The position numbers and the translations under genes were made by a program. From Ichthyophthirius multifiliis (taxonomy: Eukaryota; Ciliophora; Oligohymenophorea; Hymenostomatida), in assembly GCF_000220395.1 (NCBI RefSeq), contig NW_004085958.1, forward strand, positions 62,001 through 126,000: DNA of 64,000 nucleotides, written 5' to 3'. This document shows positions 1 through 12,574 of this stretch, piece after piece (position 1 is the first letter of the stretch; each line of letters starts with the position of its first letter). The notes under the pieces are model-generated. The model was not told the DNA's origin and did no database searches. It worked only from the letters and a program-made list of their open reading frames with translations.

Positions 1-1819
1 TTTTTTTAGTTATTAAGTAAATAGATTGAATAATTATTATCATTTATTTTCCATTTATAATTCTTGAATGGTGAAAAGAGAAAAATTGAATATCTTATAC
101 TAATAAAACAATTCAAGGAGTTAATTTACTTATATATTTTATTAAATTATAGATAAGTCTATTTTTGACAAAAATATATTGCTAATAAAGTATTTAATAA
201 TATAGTAATTTAGAGGAAACAATTGATATAACTTCATTTAAACTATTAAATTAAAAAAATTATTAAGTATAATGATATATATTTTATTTAATATTATTAA
301 TTATAATTTTTTTTAAATAAATATAAAAATAAGCAAGTTATAGTTATTTTTTTATTAATATATAAAAAATAGAGACAGTCATAAATCAGTTTTCGATTTT
401 ACAATAATATAAGTTTTTTAAAAAGTATGTTTAATCCCTTTTTGAAATTTTATAGCTATATTATGATAAATTTTAAAAAGAATAAAATAAAAAAATTATT
501 ATTAGTATATATTAAAATAATAATTAATGTTTATATTAAATTGGTTTAAAAAATAACAAGATTGAAAATAACTTTTAGTAATATATACAAAAGAACTAAA
601 ATCATGTACATCCATATATAAATACAAAAAAATCTATTAATCATAATAAATAATTTACTAGTTAAAGTAAATTATAAAATAAAAAATTAGAACCAATTAC
701 CATTATAAAATAAAGAAAATTATTATTTTAACGAAAAAAGAATGCTTAAAAAGATAAATTTGTTGTAAAAATCATATTAAAAATTTTGTTTTAATCGCAT
801 TAACAAAAACTTTTAATTTAATTAGCAAAATATTTTAATTTTTAAATTTTAAATATAGTTTTTGAAAATCATTTAAAATTTTAAATTTCAACTAAATTCC
901 GCAAAATTTTATTAAATTTCTTTCTCTTTCTAATATATAAAAAAAAATACATAAAAAACAATTACGTATAAGCAAAATATTTCTAAAAAATATAAAAAAT
1001 TATTATTATTAAATATCCGATAAAAAAAGTAATTTAGATAATTATAAATATACTATGAATAACTTATAATTATTAAAAAAATATTGCTCCTATTATTAAT
1101 TGCAAATAAATAATTAAAATATAAATAATATATTTCGGTATTTATAAAAGAGAAATTAAAAATAAATATATTTTATAAGATTGTAAAAATATAATAATAT
1201 TATTTATAATATATATTTTAAAGTAGTTATTAAAAAGTTATATTTAAATTTATTTTACTTTAAAAATAATATATATTATTAAACTTTCTTATAAAATAAT
1301 ATTTAATATATCCTTAGATTTTAAAATATATAATTTTATTATCGTATATATCATAATTTACTATTATAAGAGTGTATTTTTTTTAACTTAAAAAGTTAAA
1401 TTATAATGACAATATTAAAAATTATTTGAATTTGTAAATAAAAGTTTTTGAATTAAATCACCATATATAATATTTAACATTTGATAAATGTAAATTATCT
1501 TAATTTTAACAAAAAGATTATAAATTCTAAATTTAATATATTGATTTTATTTATTTAAATTTATTAAATACTTTCATTTATATTATTAATATTATTTTTT
1601 CTGTAATTGTTTTGTTATTATTTAAATATAAATTCTACTTGAGCTTAAATATTTTTTTACTTTAAAAATACTAATTGCAAATTAAGTTTAAAAAATCCAT
1701 ATAATATTTGATTTTAGTTAAAATTTCATTTAATTAAATCAATAAATTTGATATAATTCAACTATATATTTATTTTTGTTAATTATTTGTTAATAATAAG
1801 TAAAAAGAAAAAGAAAAAA
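1..1819. other. AT-rich noncoding region
   Basis: No reading frame with protein-like composition was found on either strand with TAA/TAG read as Gln. The stretch is A/T homopolymers and TA-rich tracts. The last ~20 bases are an A-rich leader in front of the first gene. Confidence 0.6.
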
Positions 1820-4259
1820 ATGTAAAATATTAACTTAAAAGCAATAAAAAATGAAATTATAAATATAAAATAATATCTTTCTGAATCAAAATAAAAATGG
1901 GTTAATCCTTAATCTGAATATTTATATAATCAAAATGATTATATGGAAGATATATATCCATAAATTAATGAAATAGGTGATTAAGAAATAAATTTTATAA
2001 TTAATTAAATAAAAAATGATATATTTATTAAAAAAGCAAGAGAAAAGCGTTCAATCTCTTATGAAAACCCTCCTAAAAATAAAAAATGCAAAGAAATTTA
2101 ATACATAATAAATCATAAAAATAAAAATATTTCTTAATTTCCTTAATATATGTAAAATATAAGCGAAAAGTGGTTATAAATATTAGACTTTTCTAATAAT
2201 AAATTTAGAGAAATTCCTTAAGAAATAACTAAATTCACTTGCTTGAAAAAATTGAATTTCGATAATAATTTTATAAAGGAATTACCTGAGTTTATTTTTA
2301 CAGATTTATCTTTAATTTAATTCAGTATATAAAATAATTTAATAACTGAGATACCTTGTTAAATTTAAAAATGGTATTTTTTATAATATTTAGATATTTC
2401 TTAAAATAAAATAATTTAAATAGATCAATAAATAGGGAAATTAGTAAACTTAAATTAACTTTTTTTACAAAACAATGAATTTTGTTATTTACCATCATCC
2501 CTCCATTAATTAATTTTAGGAGGAAATTTGAAAGAATTAAAATTGGAATGGTTTAAATACACTTTTCCTGCATAAAAAGAACATTAATAAAATTTTCGCG
2601 AAAAAAGCTTAATAAATAAGTTAGGAGAAATTTTATTATAAAAAAAAAAAAAAGACGAAGATTTATATTTTTTCGGAGATTTTATTGAGGATTTTTCATA
2701 AATTAAAAATAAAGTTTTATTATAGTCTAAAATATATGAAGCAGCCGAAAATGAGCATTTAGGAGTTATTTAAGGAATTTTTTTAATTTATCCTTTAATT
2801 ATTAACTAACTTAATGCTTAAAAACATTCACCTTTAAGCATTTCTATTCTTCACGAAAAATATTTTGCGGCTAAAAAACTACTTTCTTTAGGAGCAAATC
2901 CTAATATAGGCTATCCGATTGAAGGTTCAGCACTCAATATGGCTTCTATTAAAGGATAAATTTATCTAGTGGAGGATTTATTGAAGGCCGGAGCTAATTA
3001 AAATGCTTTCGATGAAGAAGGAAATACTGTTTTTCATTATTTAATGAGCATTTTTGATAAAAATAGACAGGTTTCGGGAAGAATTTGTGATTTATTACTT
3101 TAGAATGGAGCTAATCCTAATAGATAGAATTTCGAAGGGTTAACTTCACTTCATTTAGCAGTAAAAATGAAACAAATAGGCGCTATTTAATATGCAATTT
3201 AATACAATAAGTAGAATTAAGGATAAATAATATTCGATTTTAATTAAAAAAGTGGAGAATGGTAAAATAGTTTACTTCATTTGGCTTGTGAAAGTAACTA
3301 AGAGGAAATTTGTATAATTTTAGTTGAATAAGGAAGAGATTTGGTAGATTTTTTCGAATAAAATTATAAAAATGAAAGACCTTATTAAAGTTGTATAAAA
3401 GGAAGTTTTTTAAGCAAATACTTATGGAAAGTAGAATAAATTATAATTTAATAAAAATTAATTAATTCATATAAAATGAATAAAAAAAAAGCCTTTTTTT
3501 AAATGCTTCGAGTTCTTCTATTTGTTAGAATGATTTTGATGAAAATAATAGTATTAAGAATATTTAATAAAGTAATATAATATGTACTTTTAGAAAAGAC
3601 TAATAATTTAAAAAAAAAATGAAAAAATTCTTAATAACTCTACTTCTATTTGTAATTTAAACTCTTTTAATTAAATTGAAGATAATATTTAGTTTTTTGT
3701 GAAATTCTTTTGTAAAAATATTAGTCATTTTTAGGAAAAAATTAAAAACTTGAACTCTTTTTTAAAGCTTTCTTATTTTTCTTTCCTTGATGATTAAAAA
3801 ATCGTTTTTCTTAAACAAGTTAAATAGGCTTTTCTATTTATTTTAAATAATCTTAATGTATAATAATAGCCTTTAAGTATATTTCTTTAAGATGAATCTT
3901 TAATATAAAAAGTTAAGTTTTAACAAAAGAAAAAATAAAAAAATAAAAAATATAATAATCATCCTGTTATATAAATAATAAATAAAAATATACAAAAATT
4001 AAAGGTTAATATATTTTCAAAAAATAGATTCTAAAATATAAGTTTTTAAATTAAAGAAATTATGATAAATTCAATGCAAATTCGAAATTTATGGCAAAAT
4101 TAAACAGAAGAATAATATTTCTTGATAAAAACATTAAATAATTAAGAAGAAAATATTATTTTATAATATGAATGCTTTAATTAATTAAATATGTTTAAAA
4201 GTCCTTATTTTTAGAGGAATCATTTAAAATAAAATAATCGTTCAAAATCTAATTAATGA
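1820..4259 (+). CDS. Leucine-rich repeat plus ankyrin repeat protein
   Basis: Begins MQNINLKAIKN and ends at TGA 4257-4259. Residues ~120-260 hold LRRs (LQILDFSNNKFREIPQEI, LKKLNFDNNFIKELPE, LQYLDISQNKI, NLNQLFLQNNEF). Ankyrin repeats follow (KKLLSLGANPN, VEDLLKAGANQN, DLLLQNGANPN, LTSLHLAVKMK, LLHLACES). This is a protein-interaction scaffold; no catalytic domain was seen and the partner is unknown. The frame breaks at A9 (3482-3490, or the adjacent T7) and at A10 (3610-3619). Beyond each break the next frame is again Q/N-rich coding sequence, so I treat these as indels in one gene. The C-terminal ~230 residues are basic and Asn/Gln-rich with no recognised domain. The ATG follows an A-rich leader. 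The LRR/ankyrin assignment is firm; the exact C-terminus depends on the indels being artefacts. Confidence 0.8.
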
Positions 4260-4279
4260 ATATATTTATTTATTTATTT

Positions 4280-5703
4280 TCAAAAATATATATTTTTTAT
4301 TATTTTTTTATGTATTTATTCATCATAAACTTCATACTTTCCAGGTCCTATATTTCTGGGTACAGAAAATTTACTTTATGTTTGTTAATATGCTATTCTT
4401 TTTACTTTATCTAGTTTACTATGACTTACATTGAATGTTTTTTATAACATATCTCCTTATATGTCATAACTTCCAGGACCATTTTCGAAATTATTTTTAA
4501 CTTAAAATCTTTAAGAATTAGATTAGAATTAAGCAGTAAATTTTTTTTATTTTATTAATTAATATTATATATTCCTTAGTGAATGATTGGCTTTTTTGTA
4601 ACTTAAAATTAGTTTTGCTATTTTTCTTCTTTTGTTTAATTTATGTAAATAAGTATTTATTTATTTTTTTATCTTTTTTTATTTGTCTCATTAATATTAT
4701 ACTAACCTGGTCCTAAATTACTTTCACACATCTTATTATCAAAAAAACGGACATTTCCAGATCCAAAGGCATTCTAGAAATGCAATTTTGATTCTTAAAG
4801 GTTTTTTTTAGATGAAAAAAGTTCCTATTCTGAGTAAAAACCAGGACCAGGCATTGAATTTTCTTTAGCTTTTAAATTGAGAGTTTGATTTGGCGATTTA
4901 TCGAAAGTATAAGCTTTATTTTTATCATTGTTTTATATATCATATGTCCCAGGACCAATATTTTCGTCATTTTAATTATTTTATAAAAAAAAACGAGGTT
5001 ATTAAAAATCAAAAAATTAGTGATAAAATTATTTTTTTTGTATTTTTAAAGTAGAATTTTATTCTTGATTTTAAAAATAAGTTCCTACAGGAGGGTTTTC
5101 GGCTTTTTTTAATATTATTTTTTTATTTTTGAATCTAGAAAAAAAACTGGGACATTTTCTGTCAATATTAGTTTTTTACATTATATTATAGCTTACAAGG
5201 CATTTCTAATTTCTATGGTCTTTAGGGACTATAAACTCAAATTTCTAATCTTCTTATTTTTATTCTTTTCGGCCTGTAAGATTTATAATTGCTGACTATA
5301 TTCTAGGCTTTATTTAATCGACTTTTTATTGATATGATTCTGGGCCTATAGGTTTATTAATACTAAATTACATTTACTTTGAATTTATAGGATAATTTAA
5401 TTAATACTAATTGTATAAAGCATTATTATTAGCTGATTTAGGCTTATTATATTAGCTTTAACTTGACTAAATTTATCTTTATATATTATATTGGCCAGGA
5501 CCAGGCCTTTCTATTTCCTATAGAATATTTTTAAAACGAATATCTTTGGAAAATGTTGTTTATTGATCTTATCCTCCATTATAAAAGTTAGTTTTTTTGA
5601 GAGTATGGGAATATTATTGGCTATTTCCTAAATAATGACCGGGTCCAGGGGCAAAATTATCTGATATGAATGAATTTTAATGGTTTGCTGTAGAAAATTT
5701 CAT
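4280..5703 (-). CDS. SHIPPO/STPGR-repeat axonemal protein (ODF3-like)
   Basis: Begins MKFSTANHQNSFIS. It carries at least six PGPG-type repeats: APGPGHYLG, RPGPGQYNIQ, IGPGTYDIQ, MPGPGFYSE, LGPGQYNI and NGPGSYDI, plus a final IGPGKYEVYDE near the C-terminus. STPGR/SHIPPO repeats are known from ODF3-family proteins, including proteins inside doublet microtubules of cilia, so an axonemal or microtubule-lumen role is inferred. Short non-repeat linkers are Asn/Gln/Lys-rich. No intron is needed, but the frame slips once at T8 (4541-4548): the GPG repeats before and after lie in different frames. Length ~475 residues if that is an indel. It ends only ~20 bp from the end of the convergent LRR/ankyrin gene. 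Confidence 0.8.
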
Positions 5704-5785
5704 TTATTAATAAAAGATTTTTAAATTAACTAATAAAAATATTTTTGAATATTTTATTTTTTAAATAAATAAATAATTAGTTTTG

Positions 5786-5817
<32 letters not shown>

Positions 5818-6397
5818 CCATAATTTATAACTTATTAATCAATTAATATTTTTTTTTAATATATTAAGTTAAAAATTTTAATACTTATTATTATTTTTAA
5901 GTAATAAAATGATATTATTTATTTATTATATTCTGAATTTAATTAAAGATTTTATAATTTCTACAAAAATATTAATTAAAAAAACTTTAAATAAGTATAT
6001 TTTTAAATATAAATTAAGTTTAAAACGAAGTTCATAGTTTTAATTTTTATATCTTTTCGTAAAAACTTATTATTTAATATATTTTCACAATTAATACTTA
6101 TTGTATTTTTATAACAAAAAATATGTATTTTTCGAATTAAGTGAAGTGAAAAATGCTAAAATATATTTTTTACTAAATAATACACAAAATTTTAGTTATA
6201 AGAATTAAAAAGTAACTAAAATTTATTTTATATTAAAATGTTTAAAAATTTATAATTTTATTTATATAATATTATTTGAACAAAAAAATATAGATAATTG
6301 ACTATCAAAAAACTTTATTTTTATATTTCATATTAAAACATATTTTTATTGTTTCTTTTATATATATATATATTTTAAATTATTATTATTATTTATT
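5704..6397. other. Intergenic, nothing supported
   Basis: A/T-rich upstream region of the SHIPPO gene and downstream region of the ubiquitin-like gene. It includes an A19-like tract near 5800 and a short TA run near 6360. No coding or RNA signal was seen. Confidence 0.5.
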
Positions 6398-6667
6398 TCA
6401 TATTAATTTGCAAACTGAGCTTTTTTGCTTTATATATACTTAAGGTTTTTCTTCATTTTAGAATAATGTAAATATTTTTTCTTAATCTCTAACTAATTAT
6501 CCTTTATGATATAAATTTAGTTTATCCACTATTAATTACTCATGGCGTAAAGTAATTAAAATTTTTAGATTATATATCGTATCGTTTCCATCAATATCTA
6601 TAGAAAATGGTTATTTATCTATATTTTCATCTTAAAAGTAATTATCAAAAACTAAATAAACTATCAT
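6398..6667 (-). CDS. Small ubiquitin-like domain protein
   Basis: An uninterrupted 89-residue frame from MIVYLVFDNY to the TGA at 6398-6400. The arrangement PFSIDIDGNDTIYNLKILI ... LNLYHKGQLVRDQEKIF resembles a ubiquitin fold: two N-terminal strands, a helix, then the 'L...G..L.D' segment that in ubiquitin contains the Lys48 loop. There is no C-terminal Gly-Gly, so it is unlikely to be conjugated and would act as a fixed ubiquitin-like module. The family was judged from pattern only. The neighbours (SHIPPO, DoxX-like) suggest no pathway. Alternative: an unrelated small protein. Confidence 0.5.
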
Positions 6668-6843
6668 CTTTTCCAATATATATTTTATATTTGTAAAAAA
6701 TTAAAAATATATATTTATTTATTTAATTTCTTTTTATGTTTTATTAATTATTTTATATTATATTTAATTTTATCAATAATAATTGTTAATAGTTTTGAAT
6801 AAAAAAATAAAATATTTTTTTAATTTTTATTCTTTCTTAATAT

Positions 6844-7290
6844 TCATAATATATATAAAGAAACCCCTAATACTGCTAAATTTTGTATAAAATTTTCATA
6901 TTAAATATGGAAATTTCTAAAGTCAGAATAAGGGTTATTAATAATTAAACATCCAAAAATAATAATTAAATTAATTAAATATTTTCCTAATTTAAATCCA
7001 AATAAAATCAAAATACTTCCTAAGATTTCGACTGAGGCTATAAATTTAGTTATTCCTTCAATATTTTAATTAACGAAATTTTTTGATAAGCTATACTATA
7101 ATATTTCATACATTTAAGTTGGTAAAATTATATTACTCAAATATGAGTTAAAAGCCTTAAAACTATTAGATTTGCTTAAATGTGTTAAAAATAAATTGTA
7201 TTTAGATGCAAATTATTATTTATGTGATTCAGGAGATAGTATTGTATGAAGTCCTAAAATAAAAAATACTAAAGCAAATATAAATCTGGA
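6844..7290 (-). CDS. DoxX-like small membrane protein (5' end uncertain)
   Basis: The readable part starts RFIFALVFFILGLHTILSPE and ends LAVLGVSLYIL at TGA 6844-6846 (~148 residues). Four hydrophobic segments are visible: FIFALVFFILGLHT, IASVEILGSILILFGF, LINLIIIFGCLII and LAVLGVSLYIL. The spacing and the 'A.VEILGSILILFGF' segment match the four-helix DoxX/SURF4-like fold of small integral membrane proteins. No ATG lies in frame upstream. The coding sequence is preceded by '...ttttccag', so a short first exon probably lies further upstream and was not identified. Function is unknown. Confidence 0.55.
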
Positions 7291-8977
7291 AAAGTATATA
7301 TATTTATTCTTATTTTTTTTTTTAAATTATTTTTTTATTATATTTTTAAATAGTTTTTTTAAAAAATAAATAAAAAATAAATCTAAAACAATTATTTATA
7401 AATTATTAATAAATAAAATCAATTTTTTATTTTGACTTTTTATTTTATAATTATTGTCTGATTTATTGTTTATAAGCCAATAAAAAGCTATAAATTATAC
7501 TTTAAAAATTATTCTATTTTTTTATATTTATTTAATCAAAGTCTTAATAAGTACTTTTTAATAAATTTTTATTTCAAAATATATTATTTATATTTTTTAC
7601 AAATTTTTTGTTTTAGAAATTCAATTTTTCTTATTTCTTAATTTTATTAATTTAATGTCTAAAATTATTAAAATGTGCTTCGAGAATTTTTTATAAATAT
7701 TAGAAAATAATTATTTTATAGATTTTTACTAAGCTTAAAAATTTGAAAATTAATAATGTTATTGAATATTTTACATATCCATGTTTTATAATTAATAAAT
7801 TTTACAACTTTATATATATTTAAAAGGTGCTTTGAAAAAACTAGAAACATTTAAATTAGAATTACTTAATAATTACAGATTTAATACTAAAAGGGTTTTA
7901 TATATTTAGAGTATTCTATATATGTAACTAGAGTCCAAAAAATATATATAGTTTTTGATAGTTTAAGGGTTGTGAATAACAAAAATACTTTAGATTTTAC
8001 GCATATATTTATATCAGATATTTGTATATGAAATAAATATATTTACTTTATTTGAAATATCTAAATTATTTATATTTGTTTAATAATTTTATCTAAATAT
8101 ATAATTTTTTTTTTTTATGATTCAATATATAACAATATAAAAAAAATAAAAAATTAGCAAATAAATAATTATTTTGTATTAAAAAATTTTTAATTTTATG
8201 ATTTGTAAGTTAAAAAAGTTTTTGATTTTAAATTTAAAAGACAATAGGCAGTAAAAATAAAAAATTTATTGGTTTTATTAGTATTTTTATAAAAATATTA
8301 GTTTATTTAATTTATGAATAAAGTAGCTTTAATAAATTTAAAATATATATTTACTATATTTTTAATTAATATAAAAAAAAATTGAAAATATTTAATAAAA
8401 TATATTTTTATATTATAAATTTTACTTATTTAATAAATAATATAAATATTAATATTTTTTCAAAAGATTTTAATTAAAATAAATTTAATTTTAAATTCAA
8501 GATAACTAATATTATTATACAAAAAAAAGAAAAAATATAATAAATAAAAATAAAAAATACATAATATTTTATAATAGTAAAAAAAAAAATATATATATGA
8601 TAAAATTGATGACATATAAAATATATATTAAAATAAATTATGTTTACATATATATAAAAAAATAAAAATGAAATTTAATTATATATACATATGTTTATAA
8701 ATAAATATATAAATATATATATATTAATATATATATATATATATAATAATAATAATATATTATATTCATAAATATTAAACTATATAATTAAATTTAAGTG
8801 AATTAATTAAATAATTTATAGATATCATAATATTATATTTTTTATTTTAAATAAGATGTTATAATTTTTTTTTACATATATGTATATTAATAAATGCAAT
8901 AATTTTTTTATCTTTAGTTTCTAAATATATTATTATGTATTTATATCAATTCTCTTATTATTTAAAAAGTCTATAGT
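7291..8977. other. Long AT-rich intergenic region
   Basis: Mostly TA-rich low-complexity DNA with a strong TA-repeat cluster at about 8700-8760. Around 7820-8030 the base composition is slightly richer and a plus-strand frame of ~70 codons is open. It lacks a start codon and a recognisable domain, so I do not call a gene. Confidence 0.5.
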
Positions 8978-9358
8978 TCATTTTTTAAGCATATTTTTGA
9001 ATTAATTTTTTCCGAATTTATAAGTTAAAACTCCAATCCCAATATAAAGAGACAATTCTGCTATCGATTTAATCTATTTTATTTACTTATATTTTAGACT
9101 TTCCCCGTCTATAAAAAAAACATCATTAAAACAATGTTTTCCATAAATTCCAGAAATTTCTTCATAAATTTCTTTGTCAGTAAAGCCTTTTCTCAACATT
9201 GTGTTCACGACCTATCTTTATTCTGTAGCTATAGGAGATTAAACATATTAAATTGAATTGGTCATTCCTTCACAATCAAGACATCTAATATTATTTTAAA
9301 TTTATAGTTAACGTCTTCCTAAATTACTTGCTTCTTACTATAAATCATTTTTACTCAT
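8978..9358 (-). CDS. CcmH/NrfF-like cytochrome c maturation protein
   Basis: A 126-residue single-exon protein, MSKNDLQQEASN to the TGA at 8978-8980. It has the family's redox motif RCLDC (residues ~24-28). This is followed by the three-helix pattern: 'SPIATEQRQVVNTMLRKGFT', 'DKEIYEEISGIYGKH', then 'NDVFF'. A C-terminal hydrophobic helix (IAELSLYIGIGVLTYKF) ends in basic residues. CcmH reduces the apocytochrome CXXC in the bacterial-type (System I) heme-lyase pathway. Ciliate mitochondria are known to use System I, with other Ccm parts encoded in the mitochondrion. A nuclear-encoded inner-membrane CcmH would fit, although no obvious cleaved targeting peptide is present. Confidence 0.72.
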
Positions 9359-9821
9359 TTCTCTAATAATATATTTATTTATTTTTATATAAAATATTTT
9401 AAATATAATGTAATATTTTGTTTATCTTTTTAATTTGATAATAGTTAAAATGAATATTTTTTTATATAATAAATTAAATTATTAAATAAGATAATAAAAA
9501 AGTTTAAAAAATTTGTTTTTTTAATAGAAACAAAGTATTCCATATATATTTTAACACAATAATAATAATTAATATTTTATAAGATAAATAATCATAATTA
9601 AGGTATTAACTTTAATTAATTAATTATTGAATATTTTATTAACATTTTAAGCTTAGTCTATTTATTTTATATGAAAATAGTAATTATTAATTCTTATGTT
9701 TATTTATTATTAATTTACTAAAATTATTTTTATTTAAACTTAAATTAAATATATTTATTATTATATTTTAGGTTAAAATTTAATTACCAAATACAATAAT
9801 TAAATTGGTTAAATATAAAAA
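9359..9821. other. Divergent promoter region, nothing else seen
   Basis: Separates the CcmH-like gene (-) from the TBC gene (+). It is AT-rich with an A-rich stretch just before the TBC start. No element was recognised. Confidence 0.45.
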
Positions 9822-12128
9822 ATGAATAACAATCCGTTCGATGATGTTCAAGATCTTTTATAAGATTAAGATAAATAGATTTAAACATGTTCAGATATAT
9901 AATAATTTTATATTTAAGAAAGTAATACAGAATATGGATAAATAACAAATAAATTAAATCCTGAAAATACTAAAGTTTTAAATATAGAAGATGAACTTTT
10001 AGAATTATTTACAGGAAAAAAAGAAGATTAAGACTAATAATGTTAAAGTATAATTATACAATAGAATTTAGATCAAGTAATTATGGGTTTATAAGAAAAT
10101 ACTGATTTAAAATTTTAAAATAGAGAAAGTTAAGAAATAATGCTATTTTCTTAAAAATGTTAATCTAAAATAAATAATAATATTAACATTGAATAAATAA
10201 TTGAAGATGAAAAGAAGATTATAAAATTTAATAAAAGAGATTATTAATAAAATGATAAAGAAAAAGATGATTTTATTTAATTTTTATATGAAAAAGTTGA
10301 GTTTTTAAATAAGGAATACTTGAAAGAGTTTTTATTTGGAGAACAGAAAATTAATAAAAATAAAACATTTTTTAATTTTTTAAAGTTTTTTTCTTATGAA
10401 AATTTGGAATTGGAAGAGGCTTTTTCACTTTTTTATTCGAAATTTTATTTTCTTTTTTTTCCTGATTATAATAGTTTGTTTTTATAATTTTTTTCTGATT
10501 TTTATTTTAGTCAAAATTAATAACTTGCTTCTCAATTTTAAAATAAAATTAAAATTCTTTTCGAATAAAAAATTTAGTAAAAATAATGCTTTTAAAAAAC
10601 TTTTATTTAAAATATATATTCATTATACTAAATAGCTGATTAAGAATAAAATTAAATTTAATAAAATGTCTTTTAATTTAAAAAAAGCTCGAATAATAAA
10701 CACATAATTATATATTTAGTTGATAATAATAATAAAATTCTTTGGAAAAAAGCACATTAGGGGAGTTCGATATAATAAAATATATTAGAAGTGAAAAATA
10801 TAAGTGATATATAGATAGATTTAAAAAATTTTCTGCATTTTACTTTTATATATAAGCAATCTTTTAATGGAAAGAATTAACTTTGTATAATAGCCGAAAA
10901 CGAAAAAGAAAGAAATCAGTTTCTATAATAAATATATGTAAAAATAAAAGAAAACGTTAATGATTTACAAAGGAACTATATATAAGAAAATAATTTCTCT
11001 AATTCTTTAGTTTTTTAAGACATATAATATTGGGATTTTTAAAAATAAAAACCGCTTTTTTTAAAAGAGTATCTCAGTTTAAATAAAAATATAACATTAG
11101 AATATAAAAAAAGTTTAGATTCTTAATTTAAATTAATAAATTTTATTAAGAAAGGTCTTCCTTTTTGTTATAGAAAGAAATTTTATTAAATTTTAATAAA
11201 AAATAAGCTTACTATTAATGAAAATGAGTACTAAAAAATGGTTCAAAAATAAAGTTCTTAATCTTTTTTAGAAAACTCTTAATATTTTTAGGAAAGCTAA
11301 TAGTTTTTTTTGTAAAATATTTAAAAAGACTTTAATGTTTTAGTATAAGTTTTTCCTTAATTTAATGAAGAAAAAAGAAAATAATAAATAATTAATATGC
11401 TTTTAATTTATTTTTAATTTTATAAAAATGGATAAGAGTATATAGAGGGAAGTGTATTTATTGCAGCTTTTTTTTGGATTGTTTTTGGTTAAAATTAATT
11501 TGAATATTTTAAATTTTTTGCGAATATTATTAATAAATTTTCATGGGATAGATAAGGAGAAAAATTAAATTAGATTTTTCTTTATTTTTTGGAAAAATAA
11601 AACAAATTTATTTTCTAAAAATTTAAAACTATAGGATTGTCTCCTTAGTTTTATTTAAAAAAATAATTATCAAGTTTATTTTCTTATATTTTTCCTTAGG
11701 AAAACATAATTTTCTAAATTTTAGATAATTTAATTTTGGAAGGAAAGAGATTTTTTATTAGAAATTCTCTTGCTTTAATTTAATTAAATTAAATATAATT
11801 AAAGTTCACTAATTTAGAATAAAGTCTTCTACTTTTAACATAAAAAGAATAATAAATTACAAATGCTTAATTTCTTTTTGATAATATTGAAAATATTTTT
11901 ATCGAATTAAGTTATAATAATTTTATAAATAAAAAAAGAAGGCTTATTTCGAATAAATTTTATTATCATAAAATTGAATAAAACTATGGAATTATTTTTA
12001 ATAAGATTTATTACTTTAATAAAAAAAATTATACTGAACTATAAAATGTATTTACTATTGCCAATTTAAAATAGAGAAAAAAAAAAGTAATTAGTTAAAG
12101 ATATTGTTAAAAAATATATTTTAATTGA
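9822..12128 (+). CDS. Degenerate TBC-domain protein
   Basis: A single uninterrupted frame of 768 residues, MNNNPFDDVQD to TGA 12126-12128; the length is an exact codon multiple. The N-terminal ~400 residues are acidic then Asn/Lys-rich with no recognised domain. Residues ~420-640 look like a TBC (Rab-GAP) domain: a 'RKGLPFCYRKKFYQIL' entry, then IQKDFNVLVQVFPQF where the family has IxxDxxRTFP, then LLIYFQFYKNGQEYIEG where the family has YxQG, then a hydrophobic AAFFWIVF helix. The two catalytic fingers, Arg of IxxDxxR and Gln of YxQG, are Val and Glu here. If it is a TBC fold it should lack GAP catalysis and act as a Rab-binding or scaffold protein. The assignment rests on pattern only. Confidence 0.6.
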
Positions 12129-12574
12129 TATAAAATTAATTATTTATATTTTTACACTATTCTTTATTATATTACTAATTTTGTTTATAATATATTTTCA
12201 AATTTCGCGTATTTTATTATCGAGAATAAATGTTTTTATATTCTATTTATAATTTTTAAAATAAATAATATAAAATTAATTAATATTATTTTTTATTTTA
12301 TTTTGACTTTATTTTTAAATCGATAAATATCTATATAATTTATCTTTATAAAAAACTTTATATTATTTATTTATAATAATAAATTAAATAATAAAAATGA
12401 AATTAGGATGATACATTTTAATCAGTTTTAATAGTAAAATTTTTTGATAAAAAATATTTGTTTTATAAATTTAATGAAATATTATATCAATTAAAATTAA
12501 TTTTAATATAAATATATTTTTGGAATTAATTTAATGATTATATAAATTAATTAATATACAAATTAAAAAAAAAA
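12129..12574. other. Intergenic, nothing supported
   Basis: AT-rich spacer between the TBC and TLDc genes. An ATG near 12396 opens only a short frame that ends at TGA. Confidence 0.45.

Noticed and set aside
3482-3620. Programmed ribosomal frameshifting at poly-A in the LRR/ankyrin gene
   Set aside because: Tracts of different length and sign of shift occur in unrelated genes, without a shared slippery motif or adjacent TAA/TAG context as in Euplotes.
7820-8030. Possible gene in a slightly less AT-rich patch
   Set aside because: Only ~70 codons open, no ATG, no recognisable domain, no splice partners.
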